Counted from the stretch's first letter, positions 8,778-18,028 are shown. The stretch: DNA of 47,918 bases from SZUA-152 sp964401355 (GCA_964401355.1 CAYNYJ010000020.1:1-47918), one strand, 5' to 3'. Notes: a model not told the origin generated them from the letters alone. Program-made: numbers and translations.

Positions 8778-10493
8778 TCAGTGCAGTAAAAAATAGATCA
8801 GGATCAGATTCAGAAAAACCATGGCGATCGCCAGCAGGCGCCAGAATTTGGCGGGGTCTTTCTCGAGCAGGGGACGGCTTTGATCCTGCATAAAATCAGG
8901 ATTGGGGTGGGATAAGTCGTGAACGAATTCCGAGAGTGCACCATAACGTTGTTGTGGGTCGGGATGCACGGCCTTTTGCAGGGTACGGTCCATCCACAGC
9001 GGGATCATGGGATTGTGTTGGGTTGCATCCTGGTAAACCAACTTCGCCGTGCCCCGGGGTTCATCAGCATCCTCCAGTGCGCTGCCATAGGGCAGTTTGC
9101 CGGTGAGTAGTTCGTAAGTAATGCTGCCGAGGGAAAAAATGTCGGAGCGATTACTGCCGGGTTGGCCCAGCAGATATTCTGGTGCGGTGTAATTGCGAGT
9201 ACCCAGCAGGAGGAGGCGCTCGATAGGCGAGTTGATCTCGGCGACACCGGCAATCTTGGTGGAGCCAAAATCGATGATGCGAATTTTACCCGTGGCATCG
9301 ATCATGATATTTTCTGGCTTGAGATCCTGGTGCAACATTTCCAGACGATGAAAGGCACGCAGGCCGGTGACGATCTGTTCCACCAGTAAACGCACTTCCT
9401 TGATGTCGGGTTTGGAATGCTGGTTCATCCAGTCACGCAGGGTTTGGCCGTCGATATATTCCGTGACGTAATATAAACACTGTCGAGGTCGATCTTTATC
9501 GTAAATGGTTAGTACTCGTGAGTTGTGAATGCGTTTGCCGACCCATTCTTCGCGCATAAAACTTTCGATGTAGGCCGCATCATCTTCAAAATTGACCGAA
9601 GGTGTTTTAATCACGACCAGTTGGCCACTTTTGACATCTTCCGCCTTGTAAACCTGGGTGCGGTTGCTGGCATGGATTTCACGCAGGATGCGATAACCGT
9701 CCAGAATCATGCCTGACTCAAGTTCTGGCGGAAAAGGCAGACGGGTAAGATTTTGGTGCGCTTCATTGGCAGTTTGTACTGGCAAAGTGTCAATGCGTAA
9801 CACTTGACAGGTAATGTTGTCAGTGCTGCCATTATCCAGGGCAAATTGCACCACGGATTGCGCCGCTTTCTGGAGATCGTGAGTGTCGGAGATGAGGCTC
9901 GCGATTCTTTTATCGGTGATAAAATCATGCACGCCATCGGTAGTCAGCACGAAGATGTTGCCGGCTTCCAATTCGATGTGGCGATAATCGATTTCCAGGT
10001 GCACATCGATGCCCATGGCCCGGTTTAGATAATTCTTATCGCCCACCCAACGTCGATGGTCGCTGGTCAGGCATTCCAGATTTTGATCTTGCAGGCGATA
10101 CACGCGCGAATCACCAACGTGAAAAATATGGCCGGTAGTAGACTTCAGGATTAGCGAACTGAAAGTAGTGATCATGCCGCGAGAGGAAATGTCGTGTTGC
10201 TGTCCTTTGCTGTAGAGCCAACTATTAATAGCGGTGAGGATTTTATGTGCAGAGGTTTTCACCGTCCATGAGTCTGGCGTGGAATAATAGTCAGACAGAA
10301 AACTGCCGACACAGGATTCCGCTGCTTCGCGGCCTGCAATGCAGCTACTCACTCCATCGGCGATGGCAATGGCAATTCCCTTGTTACTCAGCTGTGGCTC
10401 TTCGGGCGTCAGCGCACCGTAGAAATCCTGGTTCTCATCTTTGAGACCTTGCTCGGAATGCTGGCCGAGAGTGATGCTGAGTTTAACAGTCAT
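8778..10493 (-). CDS. PP2C phosphatase-Ser/Thr protein kinase fusion, C-terminal membrane anchor
   Basis: The 571-residue protein joins a PP2C-type phosphatase (residues about 5-240, with DENQD, ADGVSS, HVGDSRVYR, TTDGVHDF and DNGSTDNITC metal and active-site motifs) to a Hanks-type kinase (about 268-530, with VVIK lysine, catalytic HQDLKPENIM and DFG). A hydrophobic C-terminal anchor lies at about 548-570. Both activities look intact, so it may add and remove phosphate on the same target. A related fusion sits next to nasA and nirB in Pseudomonas (PA1782 region, from memory), so a role tied to nitrate uptake or reduction is plausible. It is on the same strand as the transporter, about 480 bp downstream of it. 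Confidence 0.9.
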   Translation of the reverse strand: MTVKLSITLGQHSEQGLKDENQDFYGALTPEEPQLSNKGIAIAIADGVSSCIAGREAAESCVGSFLSDYYSTPDSWTVKTSAHKILTAINSWLYSKGQQHDISSRGMITTFSSLILKSTTGHIFHVGDSRVYRLQDQNLECLTSDHRRWVGDKNYLNRAMGIDVHLEIDYRHIELEAGNIFVLTTDGVHDFITDKRIASLISDTHDLQKAAQSVVQFALDNGSTDNITCQVLRIDTLPVQTANEAHQNLTRLPFPPELESGMILDGYRILREIHASNRTQVYKAEDVKSGQLVVIKTPSVNFEDDAAYIESFMREEWVGKRIHNSRVLTIYDKDRPRQCLYYVTEYIDGQTLRDWMNQHSKPDIKEVRLLVEQIVTGLRAFHRLEMLHQDLKPENIMIDATGKIRIIDFGSTKIAGVAEINSPIERLLLLGTRNYTAPEYLLGQPGSNRSDIFSLGSITYELLTGKLPYGSALEDADEPRGTAKLVYQDATQHNPMIPLWMDRTLQKAVHPDPQQRYGALSEFVHDLSHPNPDFMQDQSRPLLEKDPAKFWRLLAIAMVFLNLILIYFLLH

Positions 10494-10609
10494 GGTTTTG
10501 TAATATGGATTTGAAAGCAGTGTTGGTTATGTATGAGAGGGTGGCACTCAATTTAACCAGAGCTTTTTTAATCTCCATGGGTTTAATTCCCCGCAGCTAG
10601 CTGCGAATA

Positions 10610-10701
10610 CCGTCATTCTGGCGTATGCCAGAATCCAGAGGTCGCCTGATAGCACCTACTGTTGGTGAAACCCCTGGACGCCAGCCTTCGCCGGTGTGAC
10701 G
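10610..10701. repeat. Dispersed palindromic repeat, unit A
   Basis: This unit of about 92 bp begins CGTCATTCTGGCGTATGCCA and ends in CTTCGCCGGTGTGACG. Unit B at 10752 has the same internal order (GAATCCAG, GGTCGCCT, CACCTACT-type core, GGTG, GAAACCC, TGGAC), which shows both derive from one element. Confidence 0.75.
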
Positions 10702-10751
10702 TTAATGCCCCGTCCGCTCGCCTAAAAGCGCCTACGGTTGGTGCTGCGAAT

Positions 10752-10847
10752 GTCGTCTTTCCGGCGTATGCCGGAATCCAGTGGTCGCCTAAGAGCGCCT
10801 ACTTTTGGTGCTGAAACCCTTGGACACCGGCCTTCGCCGGTGTGACG
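10752..10847. repeat. Dispersed palindromic repeat, unit B
   Basis: This second copy of the unit at 10610 runs from GTCGTCTTTCCGGCGTATGC to CTTCGCCGGTGTGACG. A partial third copy (CGCCTAAAAGCGCCTACGG) lies between the two at about 10719-10745. The array lies between the kinase and transporter genes. Confidence 0.75.
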
Positions 10848-10861
10848 CGGTGATATTAATA

Positions 10862-10881
10862 CCCCGCCCCTTGGGGCGGGG
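10862..10881. terminator. Strong GC hairpin downstream of nitrate transporter gene
   Basis: CCCCGCCCC at 10862-10870 pairs perfectly with GGGGCGGGG at 10873-10881 around a 2-nt centre. It lies about 90 bp past the stop of the leftward transporter gene. The T-rich side is on the plus strand, so intrinsic termination of the transporter transcript is only moderately supported. Confidence 0.45.
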
Positions 10882-10893
10882 ATGTTTATTTTA

Positions 10894-10945
10894 TCCGTCA
10901 TTCTGGTCGCAGCTTATCCTAGCGAAGGCCAGAGCGGAATGACGG
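10894..10945. repeat. Inverted repeat, degenerate dispersed unit
   Basis: CCGTCATTCTGGTCGC at the left faces GCGAAGGCCAGAGCGGAATGACGG at the right, making an imperfect hairpin of about 52 bp. The arms match the outer parts of the units at 10610 and 10752. Confidence 0.6.
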
Positions 10946-10972
10946 CGTGGGAAGCAATAAGGACGTTCCTGT

Positions 10973-12442
10973 TTACTTCACATCAATCATCTTTACCGTC
11001 CCGTCCGGCATAATCTCCGCGGTCTGTCCTTTGGGTTCTTCGAGGAAGAACAGGATTAATATTAATACAACGATCGCGACGAAGCCGATGAACATAAAAA
11101 ATTGATTGTACTCTACTAGTGAGTTAATAATGAGAAAGGTCACTGCACCAACATTCCCGAAGGCTCCGACCATGCCGGCAATTTGTCCGGTCATGCGCCG
11201 CTGCACCAGCGGCACCATCGCGTAAACGGCTCCAGAGCCTGCCTGGGAGAAAAGGCCGCCGAGCATGGTAATGCCGACGACCACCCATATTGGCCAGCCC
11301 TGTTCTACTAGCCCTAACATTAAAAAGCTGGCAGCGATGCCGGTGAAGGCAATGATGAGGGTGAGTTTGCGGCCAATTTTATCGCTGATCCAACCGCCAC
11401 CGGGGCGTGCGATCAAGTTAATAAACGGATAAATGCCAGCGAGCAGCGCGGCGTTGATTTTGGGTACATCGAACCAGTTGACGTAAAACATGGCGAGCAT
11501 GGAGACTACCGCCAGCTCGGTGCCGAAGGTCACCAGGTAGGCCCAGTCGAGAATGGCGACCTGTTTGAATTTGTAGCGGTGCAGTTCTGGTACGGGGTTT
11601 TTTAGTATGTGGCCATTGATCTGCCAGATTTTCCAGAGTTGTAATCCGTAAATGCCCGCTAATACGGCGTAGATTATCCAGCTGGCGCTGTCGCTGATGA
11701 GCCCCATATTGTTGGGAGAGAGCTTCCAGGTGAGTGCTGCCAATGCCAGGAACAGCGGGATGTTCATCAGCATGTACAACACCAAGTCACTGCCGCTGGT
11801 GATTTCCATGGCGCCGGTCTTTTTAGGCTTGAAGTAGGTGGAGCCCTTAGGGGTGTTGCGGACGCGGGTGTAGTAGAGCAGGCCATAGATGATGGCGGTG
11901 AGGCTGGCTGCGGTCAGGGCGATACGCCAGCCGTTAGCGCCACCCACGTTGGCGGCAATGAAGGGCAGGCTGAGGGCGGCCCCAGCGGCACCGAAGTTGC
12001 CCCAGCCCCCATAAATACCTTGTGCCAGGCCGGTTTGCTTGGCGGGAAACCATTCGCCGATCATGCGTATGCCCACCACAAAGCCCGCGCCAATGAAGCC
12101 CGAGAGAAAGCGCAGCAGCGCCAGTTGCTCGTAGCTGTCGGACCAGGCAAAGGCGATGCTAATGCTGCCACCGCTGACCAGGATGCCGGTGTACATGATG
12201 CGCGGCCCGAGTTTGTCGACTAGCATGCCCACCACGATGCGAGCCGGAATGGTCATGGCCACGTTAAGAATTAACAGTACCTTGGCCTGTTGGTCGGTGA
12301 GGTCCAGTGCCTCTTTGATAAAGGGCATGATGGGTCCGAGTCCCAGCCACACGACGAAGGTCATGAAAAAGGCGAACCAGGTGTAATGCAGGATTCGGAT
12401 GTTGGCTTGTTTCAAGTCAAGGATATTGAGTGTTTGAGGCAT
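10973..12442 (-). CDS. MFS nitrate/nitrite transporter (NarK/NasA type)
   Basis: The 489-residue protein has about 12 membrane segments and belongs to the nitrate/nitrite porter branch of the MFS superfamily. Visible features are the conserved arginine in ARIVVGMLVDKLGPR, the glycine-rich nitrate signature around GIYGGWGNFGAAGAA, and the second-half motif near AQAGSGAVYAMVPL. It imports nitrate for the assimilation operon encoded divergently. A sigma-54 promoter at 12489-12504 lies about 50 bp upstream of its start, so nitrogen-limited expression through NtrC is expected. It lacks a long central loop, as is usual for bacterial NarK proteins. Confidence 0.92.
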   Translation of the reverse strand: MPQTLNILDLKQANIRILHYTWFAFFMTFVVWLGLGPIMPFIKEALDLTDQQAKVLLILNVAMTIPARIVVGMLVDKLGPRIMYTGILVSGGSISIAFAWSDSYEQLALLRFLSGFIGAGFVVGIRMIGEWFPAKQTGLAQGIYGGWGNFGAAGAALSLPFIAANVGGANGWRIALTAASLTAIIYGLLYYTRVRNTPKGSTYFKPKKTGAMEITSGSDLVLYMLMNIPLFLALAALTWKLSPNNMGLISDSASWIIYAVLAGIYGLQLWKIWQINGHILKNPVPELHRYKFKQVAILDWAYLVTFGTELAVVSMLAMFYVNWFDVPKINAALLAGIYPFINLIARPGGGWISDKIGRKLTLIIAFTGIAASFLMLGLVEQGWPIWVVVGITMLGGLFSQAGSGAVYAMVPLVQRRMTGQIAGMVGAFGNVGAVTFLIINSLVEYNQFFMFIGFVAIVVLILILFFLEEPKGQTAEIMPDGTVKMIDVK

Positions 12443-12488
12443 GTTTCCATTCTCATGGTGGGATTGAAAGGGACTATTCGATTAGGCA

Positions 12489-12504
12489 AGCAACAACTAT
12501 GCCA
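12489..12504 (-). promoter_or_regulatory. Sigma-54 promoter of the nitrate transporter gene
   Basis: On the minus strand the sequence is TGGCATAGTTGTTGCT. This fits the sigma-54 consensus TGGCAC-N5-TTGCW at every position but one, with GG and GC at the correct spacing. Transcription would start near 12478, giving a leader of about 36 nt. Confidence 0.75.
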
Positions 12505-12568
12505 TGTTAGCAAGCCATTGATTAATTAGTCATTTAACTTTTTCCCAAAGAATTCTGGCATTTGAGAA

Positions 12569-12585
12569 TGCACAAGTTGAGGGCA
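12569..12585. promoter_or_regulatory. Weak NtrC-type site
   Basis: TGCACAAGTTGAGGGCA keeps the left half-site and part of the right half-site of the NtrC consensus TGCACYANNNTGGTGCA. It lies about 65 bp upstream of the transporter's -24 element, a suitable place for an enhancer. Confidence 0.35.
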
Positions 12586-12797
12586 TCTTCTACAGTGTTA
12601 TATGTCATATTACAGGGTGTTTGTGTGCGGAGTTTGGCGCGCATTTCATTCATTATCGTTTATTAAAAAAAACCTTGAAAACACAGCTGATAGTGGTGAA
12701 AAAAGAGGTGGCCTTGAGTGGGATTTGGCCACTATAATCGCTAGCATCATATCGCCTTTCAGGCTTGAGTCACAAAGAGGCAGAGAGTATATTAGCA

Positions 12798-12814
12798 TGC
12801 ACTAAAGTGGTGCA
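12798..12814. promoter_or_regulatory. NtrC-type enhancer site
   Basis: TGCACTAAAGTGGTGCA matches the palindromic NtrC binding consensus (as at enterobacterial glnA) at all conserved positions. It is about 100 bp upstream of the nirB sigma-54 promoter and could also serve the transporter promoter by looping. Confidence 0.75.
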
Positions 12815-12899
12815 AAAGCATTTGATCGGATCCGTCTGGCCTCTGGTTTGTCCTTGAATAAAATCAATAAAACAATAACTTAGCGGTATTTTTCGTTAC

Positions 12900-12915
12900 T
12901 GGCATGGTGTTTGCT
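12900..12915 (+). promoter_or_regulatory. Sigma-54 promoter of nirBD-nasA operon
   Basis: TGGCATGGTGTTTGCT fits TGGCAC-N5-TTGCW with a single mismatch, the same one as in the facing transporter promoter. The start of transcription would be near 12926, about 85 nt before the nirB ATG at 13010. That places the GTG at 12950 within the leader. Confidence 0.75.
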
Positions 12916-13009
12916 ACGCGTATGTTAAGCGTGTCATTAGAGAACGCCGGTGAAGCCATCGGTTGTTGGGCGCAGCGCGCCACTTAATATTTGTGATCGG
13001 AGAGGTTTG

Positions 13010-15448
13010 ATGAAAGAAAAACTCGTCCTAATTGGCAATGGTATGGCAGGTATGCGTGCCATCGAGGAATTGCTCGAAATTGCACCGGACATGTATGACA
13101 TCGTGGTATTCGGTTCCGAGCCCTATGGTAACTACAACCGGATTTTGTTGTCGCCGGTGCTGGCCGGTGAAAAGACCATCGACGATATCATGCTCAATAG
13201 CCTGGAGTGGTACGCCGAGAAGGGTATTACTCTGCACACTAATAAGACGATTGTGGATATTGACCGTCGCAATCATAAAGTGATTGCCAACGATGGCAGT
13301 GAAGAAGGCTACGACCGCCTGTTGTTGGCCACGGGTTCCAACCCTTTCATCATTCCTGTGCCGGGTCATGAGTTGCCGGGGGTGATCAGTTTTCGTGATA
13401 TTCATGATGTGGACAGTATGCTGGATGCCTCCAAAGCGCATAAACACGCTGTAGTGATTGGCGGTGGCTTGTTGGGCCTGGAAGCGGCCAATGGGTTGAT
13501 GCTGCAAGGTATGCACGTCACCGTGGTGCATTTGATGGATACCTTGATGGAGCGGCAGATGGATTCGGCCTCTGGCGCGATGCTGAAAAAATCACTGGAG
13601 GAGAGAGGGTTGAATTTTCTCATGTCCACCAACACCGAAGCGATCGTCGGTGAAGATCACGTCAAGGGTGTGCGTTTCAAGGGCGGATTGGAGATTGCTG
13701 CCGATCTGGTGGTGATGGCGGTGGGTATCCGCCCCAATATCGAATTGGCGAAAAAAGTGGGTTTGCACTGTGAGCGTGGGGTGGTGGTGAATGACACCAT
13801 GCAGACCTTTGATCCGCGAGTTTATTCCGTGGGTGAGTGTATTCAGCACCGCGGCGAGACTTACGGTTTGGTGGCACCGTTGTTTGAACAGGCCAAGGTG
13901 TGTGCCAATCACCTGGCCAAGATGGGCATCGCCAAGTATGAGGGCTCCATAACATCCACCAAATTGAAAGTGACGGGTATCGACCTGTTTTCTGCCGGTG
14001 ATTTTATTGGTGATGAGTCGACGGAAGAAATTGTGATGCAGGATGCTGCTTCGGGCATTTATAAAAAAGTGGTATTGAAAGACAACAAGATTTTGGGTGC
14101 GGTGATGTACGGCGATACCGTTGATGGTGCCTGGTACTTCCAGTTAATGCGTGATGGCACCGACATCAGCGATTTCCGCAAGAGCTTGATGTTAGGACAA
14201 GCCCATTTGGGTGACTCGGGCCACGGGGGTGAAAACGCTGCGGCGATGATGAGTGATGCCATGGAAGTGTGCGGTTGTAATGGCATTTGTAAGGGCGATA
14301 TCGTTAAGGCGATTACCGTCAAAGGCTTGTTTACTCTGGACGATGTCCGTGCGCATACCAAGGCCTCCAGCTCTTGTGGTTCTTGCACCGGTTTGGTGGA
14401 ACAGCTTTTGGCCAACACACTGGGCGGCGATTATTCTGCGGCACCGCACTTGAAACCCATGTGCAAATGTACCGAACATACGCACGACGATGTGCGCAAA
14501 GCGATTCGTGACGAGCATCTTATCGACATTCGCAGCGTCATGGATTTAATGAACTGGAAAACACCCGACGGTTGTGCATCCTGCCGTCCGGCCTTGAACT
14601 ATTATTTGCTGGCTGCGTGGCCGGCGGAAACGCAGGATGATGCGCAGTCGCGTTTCATTAACGAGCGTGCTCACGCCAATATCCAGAAAGATGGTACCTA
14701 TTCCGTGATACCGCGTATGTGGGGTGGCCAGACCACACCGAATGAGTTGCGTGCGATTGCCGATGTGGTGGACAAGTTTAATCTGCCGGAAGTGAAACTT
14801 ACTGGCGGCCAGCGTATTGATATCCTGGGTGTTAAAAAAGAAGAGCTGCCAGCAGTGTGGGCAGACCTTAATGCCGCGGGCATGGTTTCTGGTCACGCCT
14901 ACGGTAAAGCCTTACGCACGGTAAAGACCTGCGTGGGTAAAACCTGGTGTCGTTTTGGTACGCAGGATTCGACGACATTAGGCATGGCATTGGAGAGGCT
15001 GACCTGGGGCTCCTGGATGCCGCACAAGTTCAAGATTGCGGTCTCCGGTTGTCCGCGTAACTGCGCCGAAGCCACCATCAAGGATATCGGTGTGGTGTGT
15101 GTGGATTCCGGTTACGAATTGCACGTTGGTGGCAACGGCGGAATTAAAGTCCGTGTGACCGATCTGCTGTGCAAGGTTGACAGCGAAGAAGAAGTGCATG
15201 AATACACCAAGGCCTATATCCAGTTATACCGTGAAGAAGCGCATTACCTGGAACGAACTGCACCGTGGATCGAACGTGTGGGACTTTCGCATGTTAAAGA
15301 GCACCTCTTGGAAGATGTCGAAAATCGTCTGGCTTTGGCAGCCCGCTTTGAGGAGTCGCAGAAATACGCACAAACAGATCCGTGGGCTGAGCGTGCCAGC
15401 GAAGGCGTTGCGAAACACGAATTCACCCCGTTGAAAGAGCTAGGATAA
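13010..15448 (+). CDS. nirB: Assimilatory NAD(P)H nitrite reductase, large subunit
   Basis: The 812-residue cytoplasmic enzyme reduces nitrite to ammonium. Domains run in order: FAD-NAD(P)H reductase (about 1-400, starting LVLIGNGMAGMRA, with VVIGGGLLGLEAA near 150), BFD-like 2Fe-2S units (CGCNGICKGDIV ... SCGSC near 423-460, with a second cysteine set at about 490-530), and the sulfite/nitrite reductase half. The siroheme and 4Fe-4S ligands are C641, C647, C681 and C685 (CVGKTWC and CPRNC). The frame opens at 12950 with GTG, but ATG 13010 is preferred because GGAGAGG lies just before it and NirB proteins start with this strand. It is followed by nirD after 5 bp. Confidence 0.95.
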   Translation: MKEKLVLIGNGMAGMRAIEELLEIAPDMYDIVVFGSEPYGNYNRILLSPVLAGEKTIDDIMLNSLEWYAEKGITLHTNKTIVDIDRRNHKVIANDGSEEGYDRLLLATGSNPFIIPVPGHELPGVISFRDIHDVDSMLDASKAHKHAVVIGGGLLGLEAANGLMLQGMHVTVVHLMDTLMERQMDSASGAMLKKSLEERGLNFLMSTNTEAIVGEDHVKGVRFKGGLEIAADLVVMAVGIRPNIELAKKVGLHCERGVVVNDTMQTFDPRVYSVGECIQHRGETYGLVAPLFEQAKVCANHLAKMGIAKYEGSITSTKLKVTGIDLFSAGDFIGDESTEEIVMQDAASGIYKKVVLKDNKILGAVMYGDTVDGAWYFQLMRDGTDISDFRKSLMLGQAHLGDSGHGGENAAAMMSDAMEVCGCNGICKGDIVKAITVKGLFTLDDVRAHTKASSSCGSCTGLVEQLLANTLGGDYSAAPHLKPMCKCTEHTHDDVRKAIRDEHLIDIRSVMDLMNWKTPDGCASCRPALNYYLLAAWPAETQDDAQSRFINERAHANIQKDGTYSVIPRMWGGQTTPNELRAIADVVDKFNLPEVKLTGGQRIDILGVKKEELPAVWADLNAAGMVSGHAYGKALRTVKTCVGKTWCRFGTQDSTTLGMALERLTWGSWMPHKFKIAVSGCPRNCAEATIKDIGVVCVDSGYELHVGGNGGIKVRVTDLLCKVDSEEEVHEYTKAYIQLYREEAHYLERTAPWIERVGLSHVKEHLLEDVENRLALAARFEESQKYAQTDPWAERASEGVAKHEFTPLKELG

Positions 15449-15453
15449 TTATT

Positions 15454-15774
15454 ATGTCTGAGTGGATTGAAGTAGGTACGGTTGACGATATTCCCAAGCT
15501 GGGCGCGCGGGTGGTGAAAACGGCAAATGGCAATATCGGTGTATTCCGCACGGCGGATGATGAAATCTTCGCCTTGCGAGATGAATGTCCGCATAAAAAG
15601 GGTCCTTTGTCCCAAGGTATCGTGCATGGCAAGCGCGTAACTTGTCCATTGCATAACTGGAACATTGAGCTCGATAGCGGTGAAGCGGTGGCACCCGACG
15701 AAGGTTGTGCAGCAAGTTATGCGGTAAAAATTGAAGCGGGCAAGGTGATGTTATTTACCTCGCCGAATAGCTAA
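15454..15774 (+). CDS. nirD: Nitrite reductase small subunit
   Basis: The 106-residue protein has the Rieske-like fold of NirD, the partner of NirB. Unlike enterobacterial NirD, it keeps a full Rieske motif, CPH near residue 47 and CPLH near residue 66 with 16 residues between, so it may carry a true 2Fe-2S cluster. It starts 5 bp after the nirB stop and precedes nasA, so the three genes form one operon. Confidence 0.93.
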   Translation: MSEWIEVGTVDDIPKLGARVVKTANGNIGVFRTADDEIFALRDECPHKKGPLSQGIVHGKRVTCPLHNWNIELDSGEAVAPDEGCAASYAVKIEAGKVMLFTSPNS

Positions 15775-15826
15775 AACGTCGATTATATCGTCACTGATTT
15801 TATGAAAATAAGTTGAGGGACAGCAA

Positions 15827-18028
15827 ATGCTCTTCGGACGCAGCAAGAAAAACCCGATCAAAATCGCCGACAAAAAAGTCGAAAAATGGATTTACACGAC
15901 CTGTGGATATTGCTCTGTGGGTTGTTCCATTGATGTTGGCATTAATGATGCTGGGAAACCTGTCGCAACACGTGGTGTGGGTTCTGCCGATGTTAATCGT
16001 GGCAAGTTGTGTATTAAAGGTATTTTTGAAACTGATATATTTGAAGCCAGTGGTCGGGGTGAAGAGCCATTAATTCGGGACTCGATTCACGACGACTACA
16101 ATATGGTGAGCTGGGATGGGGCACTGGATAAAGCCGGTGCGGAAATTCAACGCATCCAAGAAAAATATGGTCGTGATTCTTTTGCGATTGTGTCCACCGG
16201 GCAACTGTTGACGGAAGAGTTTTACACCTTGGGTAAATTGACCCGTGGCGTTATTGGCACCAACAACTACGATGGTAACACCACGCTGTGTATGGCTTCG
16301 GCGGTATCCGGTTACAAACGTTCATTTGGCTCCGATGGGCCGCCCGGCTGTTACGATGATTTTGAGACCACTGAATGTTTGATGGCGTTTGGTTCCAATC
16401 TGCCGGAACAGCACCCGATTATCTATTGGCGGATGCGTGAAGCCCGTGAAAAAAGGCATTTTCCTCTGATCGTTATTGATCCTCGCGTTACCATGTTTGC
16501 GCAGTTTGCCGATATGCATTTGCCCATCACTCCAGGCACCGATGTGGTGTTGTTGAATGCGCTGATGCACGTGATTCTGGATGAAGGTCTGGAAGATCGT
16601 GATTACATCAATAGTTTCACCAACGGTATCGAGGCCGTTGAGGCCTGTGTAAAAAATTACGATCCAGTGAGTGCGGCCAAGATTTGCGGCATCGATGAAG
16701 ACACTATTCGTACCGTGGCACGATTGTATGCCAAGGCCGGTTCCGCAATGTCGATCTGGACCATGGGTATTAATCAATCGACCCATGGTTCTGACGGTGT
16801 GGTGGGGATTAACAATCTTAACTTGATTACCGGCAATATTGGTAAAGAAGGCGGCACGTCTTTATCGATTACGGGGCAGTGTAATGCCATGGGTACCCGT
16901 GAGTGGTCATCCTGTTCGGGTTTACCCGGTTACCGGACATTGGAGAACCCAGAGCATCGTAAAGAAGTTGGCGAGTTTTGGGGTGTTGACCCGGAGTTTT
17001 TTCCGAAGCAGCGTGGCCTCGCGGAAACCGATATTTTCCCCGCCATCGAAACCGGACAAATCAAAGGTCTGTGGTTGGTTGCCACCAATCCGATGACCTC
17101 GATGCCGAACACCGCACGTATTCGCAAGACCTTGGAAAAACTGGAATGCCTGATCGTGCAGGACTCCTATCGTGATGTGGAGACGACCCAATATGCCCAT
17201 ATCTTTTTCCCGGGTGCGGTGTGGGCCGAAAAAGAGGGCGTCTTTACCAACACTGAACGCCGGGTAAACATCGTGCGCAAGGTGACGGAACCGTATAAAA
17301 ACTCCAAGTCAGATTTGTGGATCATCAGTGAAATGGCAAAGCGTTTCGATCAGGGGAAAAATATCAATTTCCCGGAGACGCCGGCGGAAGTCTTTGATGA
17401 AATGCGCGAGTTGTCGAAAGGCCGGCTGATCGATATCTCAGGCATGGATCACGACAAACTGGAAAAATATCGTGGTTTGCAATGGCCGTGTCGAGACGAT
17501 GAAACCAGTCTCGATGCAGATGGAAATACCGTGGGTGATCAGCGCCTTTACAGGGATGGAAAATTCCAGTTCCCAGACGGTAAAGCCAAATTGATTGCAT
17601 TGCCCTATATCGAAAACAACGAAGTGCCTGACGAGGAATATCCATTCTGGATGAACTCCGGTCGCTTGGTTGAGCATTTTCATACTCGCACTAAAACCGG
17701 CAAGGTGGGAAACTGTAACAAGTTTAGCCCAACCCCCTTCATGGAAATGAATCCGGATGCGGCGGCGGAATTGGGTGTTGATCACATGACCTATGTGCGC
17801 GTGGTGTCGAAGCGTGGTGACGCAGTGGTGCTGGTACAGCTCACGCAGCGGGTGCCGCATAACATGGTGTTTATTCCCTTTCACTTCCATGACTGTGTGA
17901 ATCGTTTGACCTTGGGTTTGCTTGATCCCTATTCGCGCCAGCCGGCTTTTAAACAGAATGCGGTGCGCATTGAACACGTGGATCAGGAGGCAGCGGCAAA
18001 ACTGAATGTCGAGCTGCGTAACTATTAA
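15827..18028 (+). CDS. nasA: Assimilatory nitrate reductase catalytic subunit (molybdopterin)
   Basis: The 733-residue protein belongs to the DMSO-reductase family, Nas/NarB branch, and reduces nitrate to nitrite at a Mo-bisMGD centre. The N-terminal 4Fe-4S ligands are C26, C29, C33 and C62. Further family segments are GRGVIGTNNYDGNTTLCM-type near residue 145, TMGINQSTHG near 310 and TGQCNAMGTRE near 352. It lacks the C-terminal BFD 2Fe-2S domain of Klebsiella NasA, so electrons must come from another protein, presumably the next gene product. No Tat signal is present, so it should be cytoplasmic. GAGGGA lies 6 nt before the ATG. Confidence 0.92.
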   Translation: MLFGRSKKNPIKIADKKVEKWIYTTCGYCSVGCSIDVGINDAGKPVATRGVGSADVNRGKLCIKGIFETDIFEASGRGEEPLIRDSIHDDYNMVSWDGALDKAGAEIQRIQEKYGRDSFAIVSTGQLLTEEFYTLGKLTRGVIGTNNYDGNTTLCMASAVSGYKRSFGSDGPPGCYDDFETTECLMAFGSNLPEQHPIIYWRMREAREKRHFPLIVIDPRVTMFAQFADMHLPITPGTDVVLLNALMHVILDEGLEDRDYINSFTNGIEAVEACVKNYDPVSAAKICGIDEDTIRTVARLYAKAGSAMSIWTMGINQSTHGSDGVVGINNLNLITGNIGKEGGTSLSITGQCNAMGTREWSSCSGLPGYRTLENPEHRKEVGEFWGVDPEFFPKQRGLAETDIFPAIETGQIKGLWLVATNPMTSMPNTARIRKTLEKLECLIVQDSYRDVETTQYAHIFFPGAVWAEKEGVFTNTERRVNIVRKVTEPYKNSKSDLWIISEMAKRFDQGKNINFPETPAEVFDEMRELSKGRLIDISGMDHDKLEKYRGLQWPCRDDETSLDADGNTVGDQRLYRDGKFQFPDGKAKLIALPYIENNEVPDEEYPFWMNSGRLVEHFHTRTKTGKVGNCNKFSPTPFMEMNPDAAAELGVDHMTYVRVVSKRGDAVVLVQLTQRVPHNMVFIPFHFHDCVNRLTLGLLDPYSRQPAFKQNAVRIEHVDQEAAAKLNVELRNY

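Noticed and set aside
12556..12573. TGGCATTTGAGAATGCA as a second sigma-54 promoter
   Set aside because: The spacing between GG and GC is one base too long.
12602..12805. 67-codon ORF in the nitrate control region
   Set aside because: It overlaps the NtrC site, has no ribosome binding site and shows no recognisable protein features.
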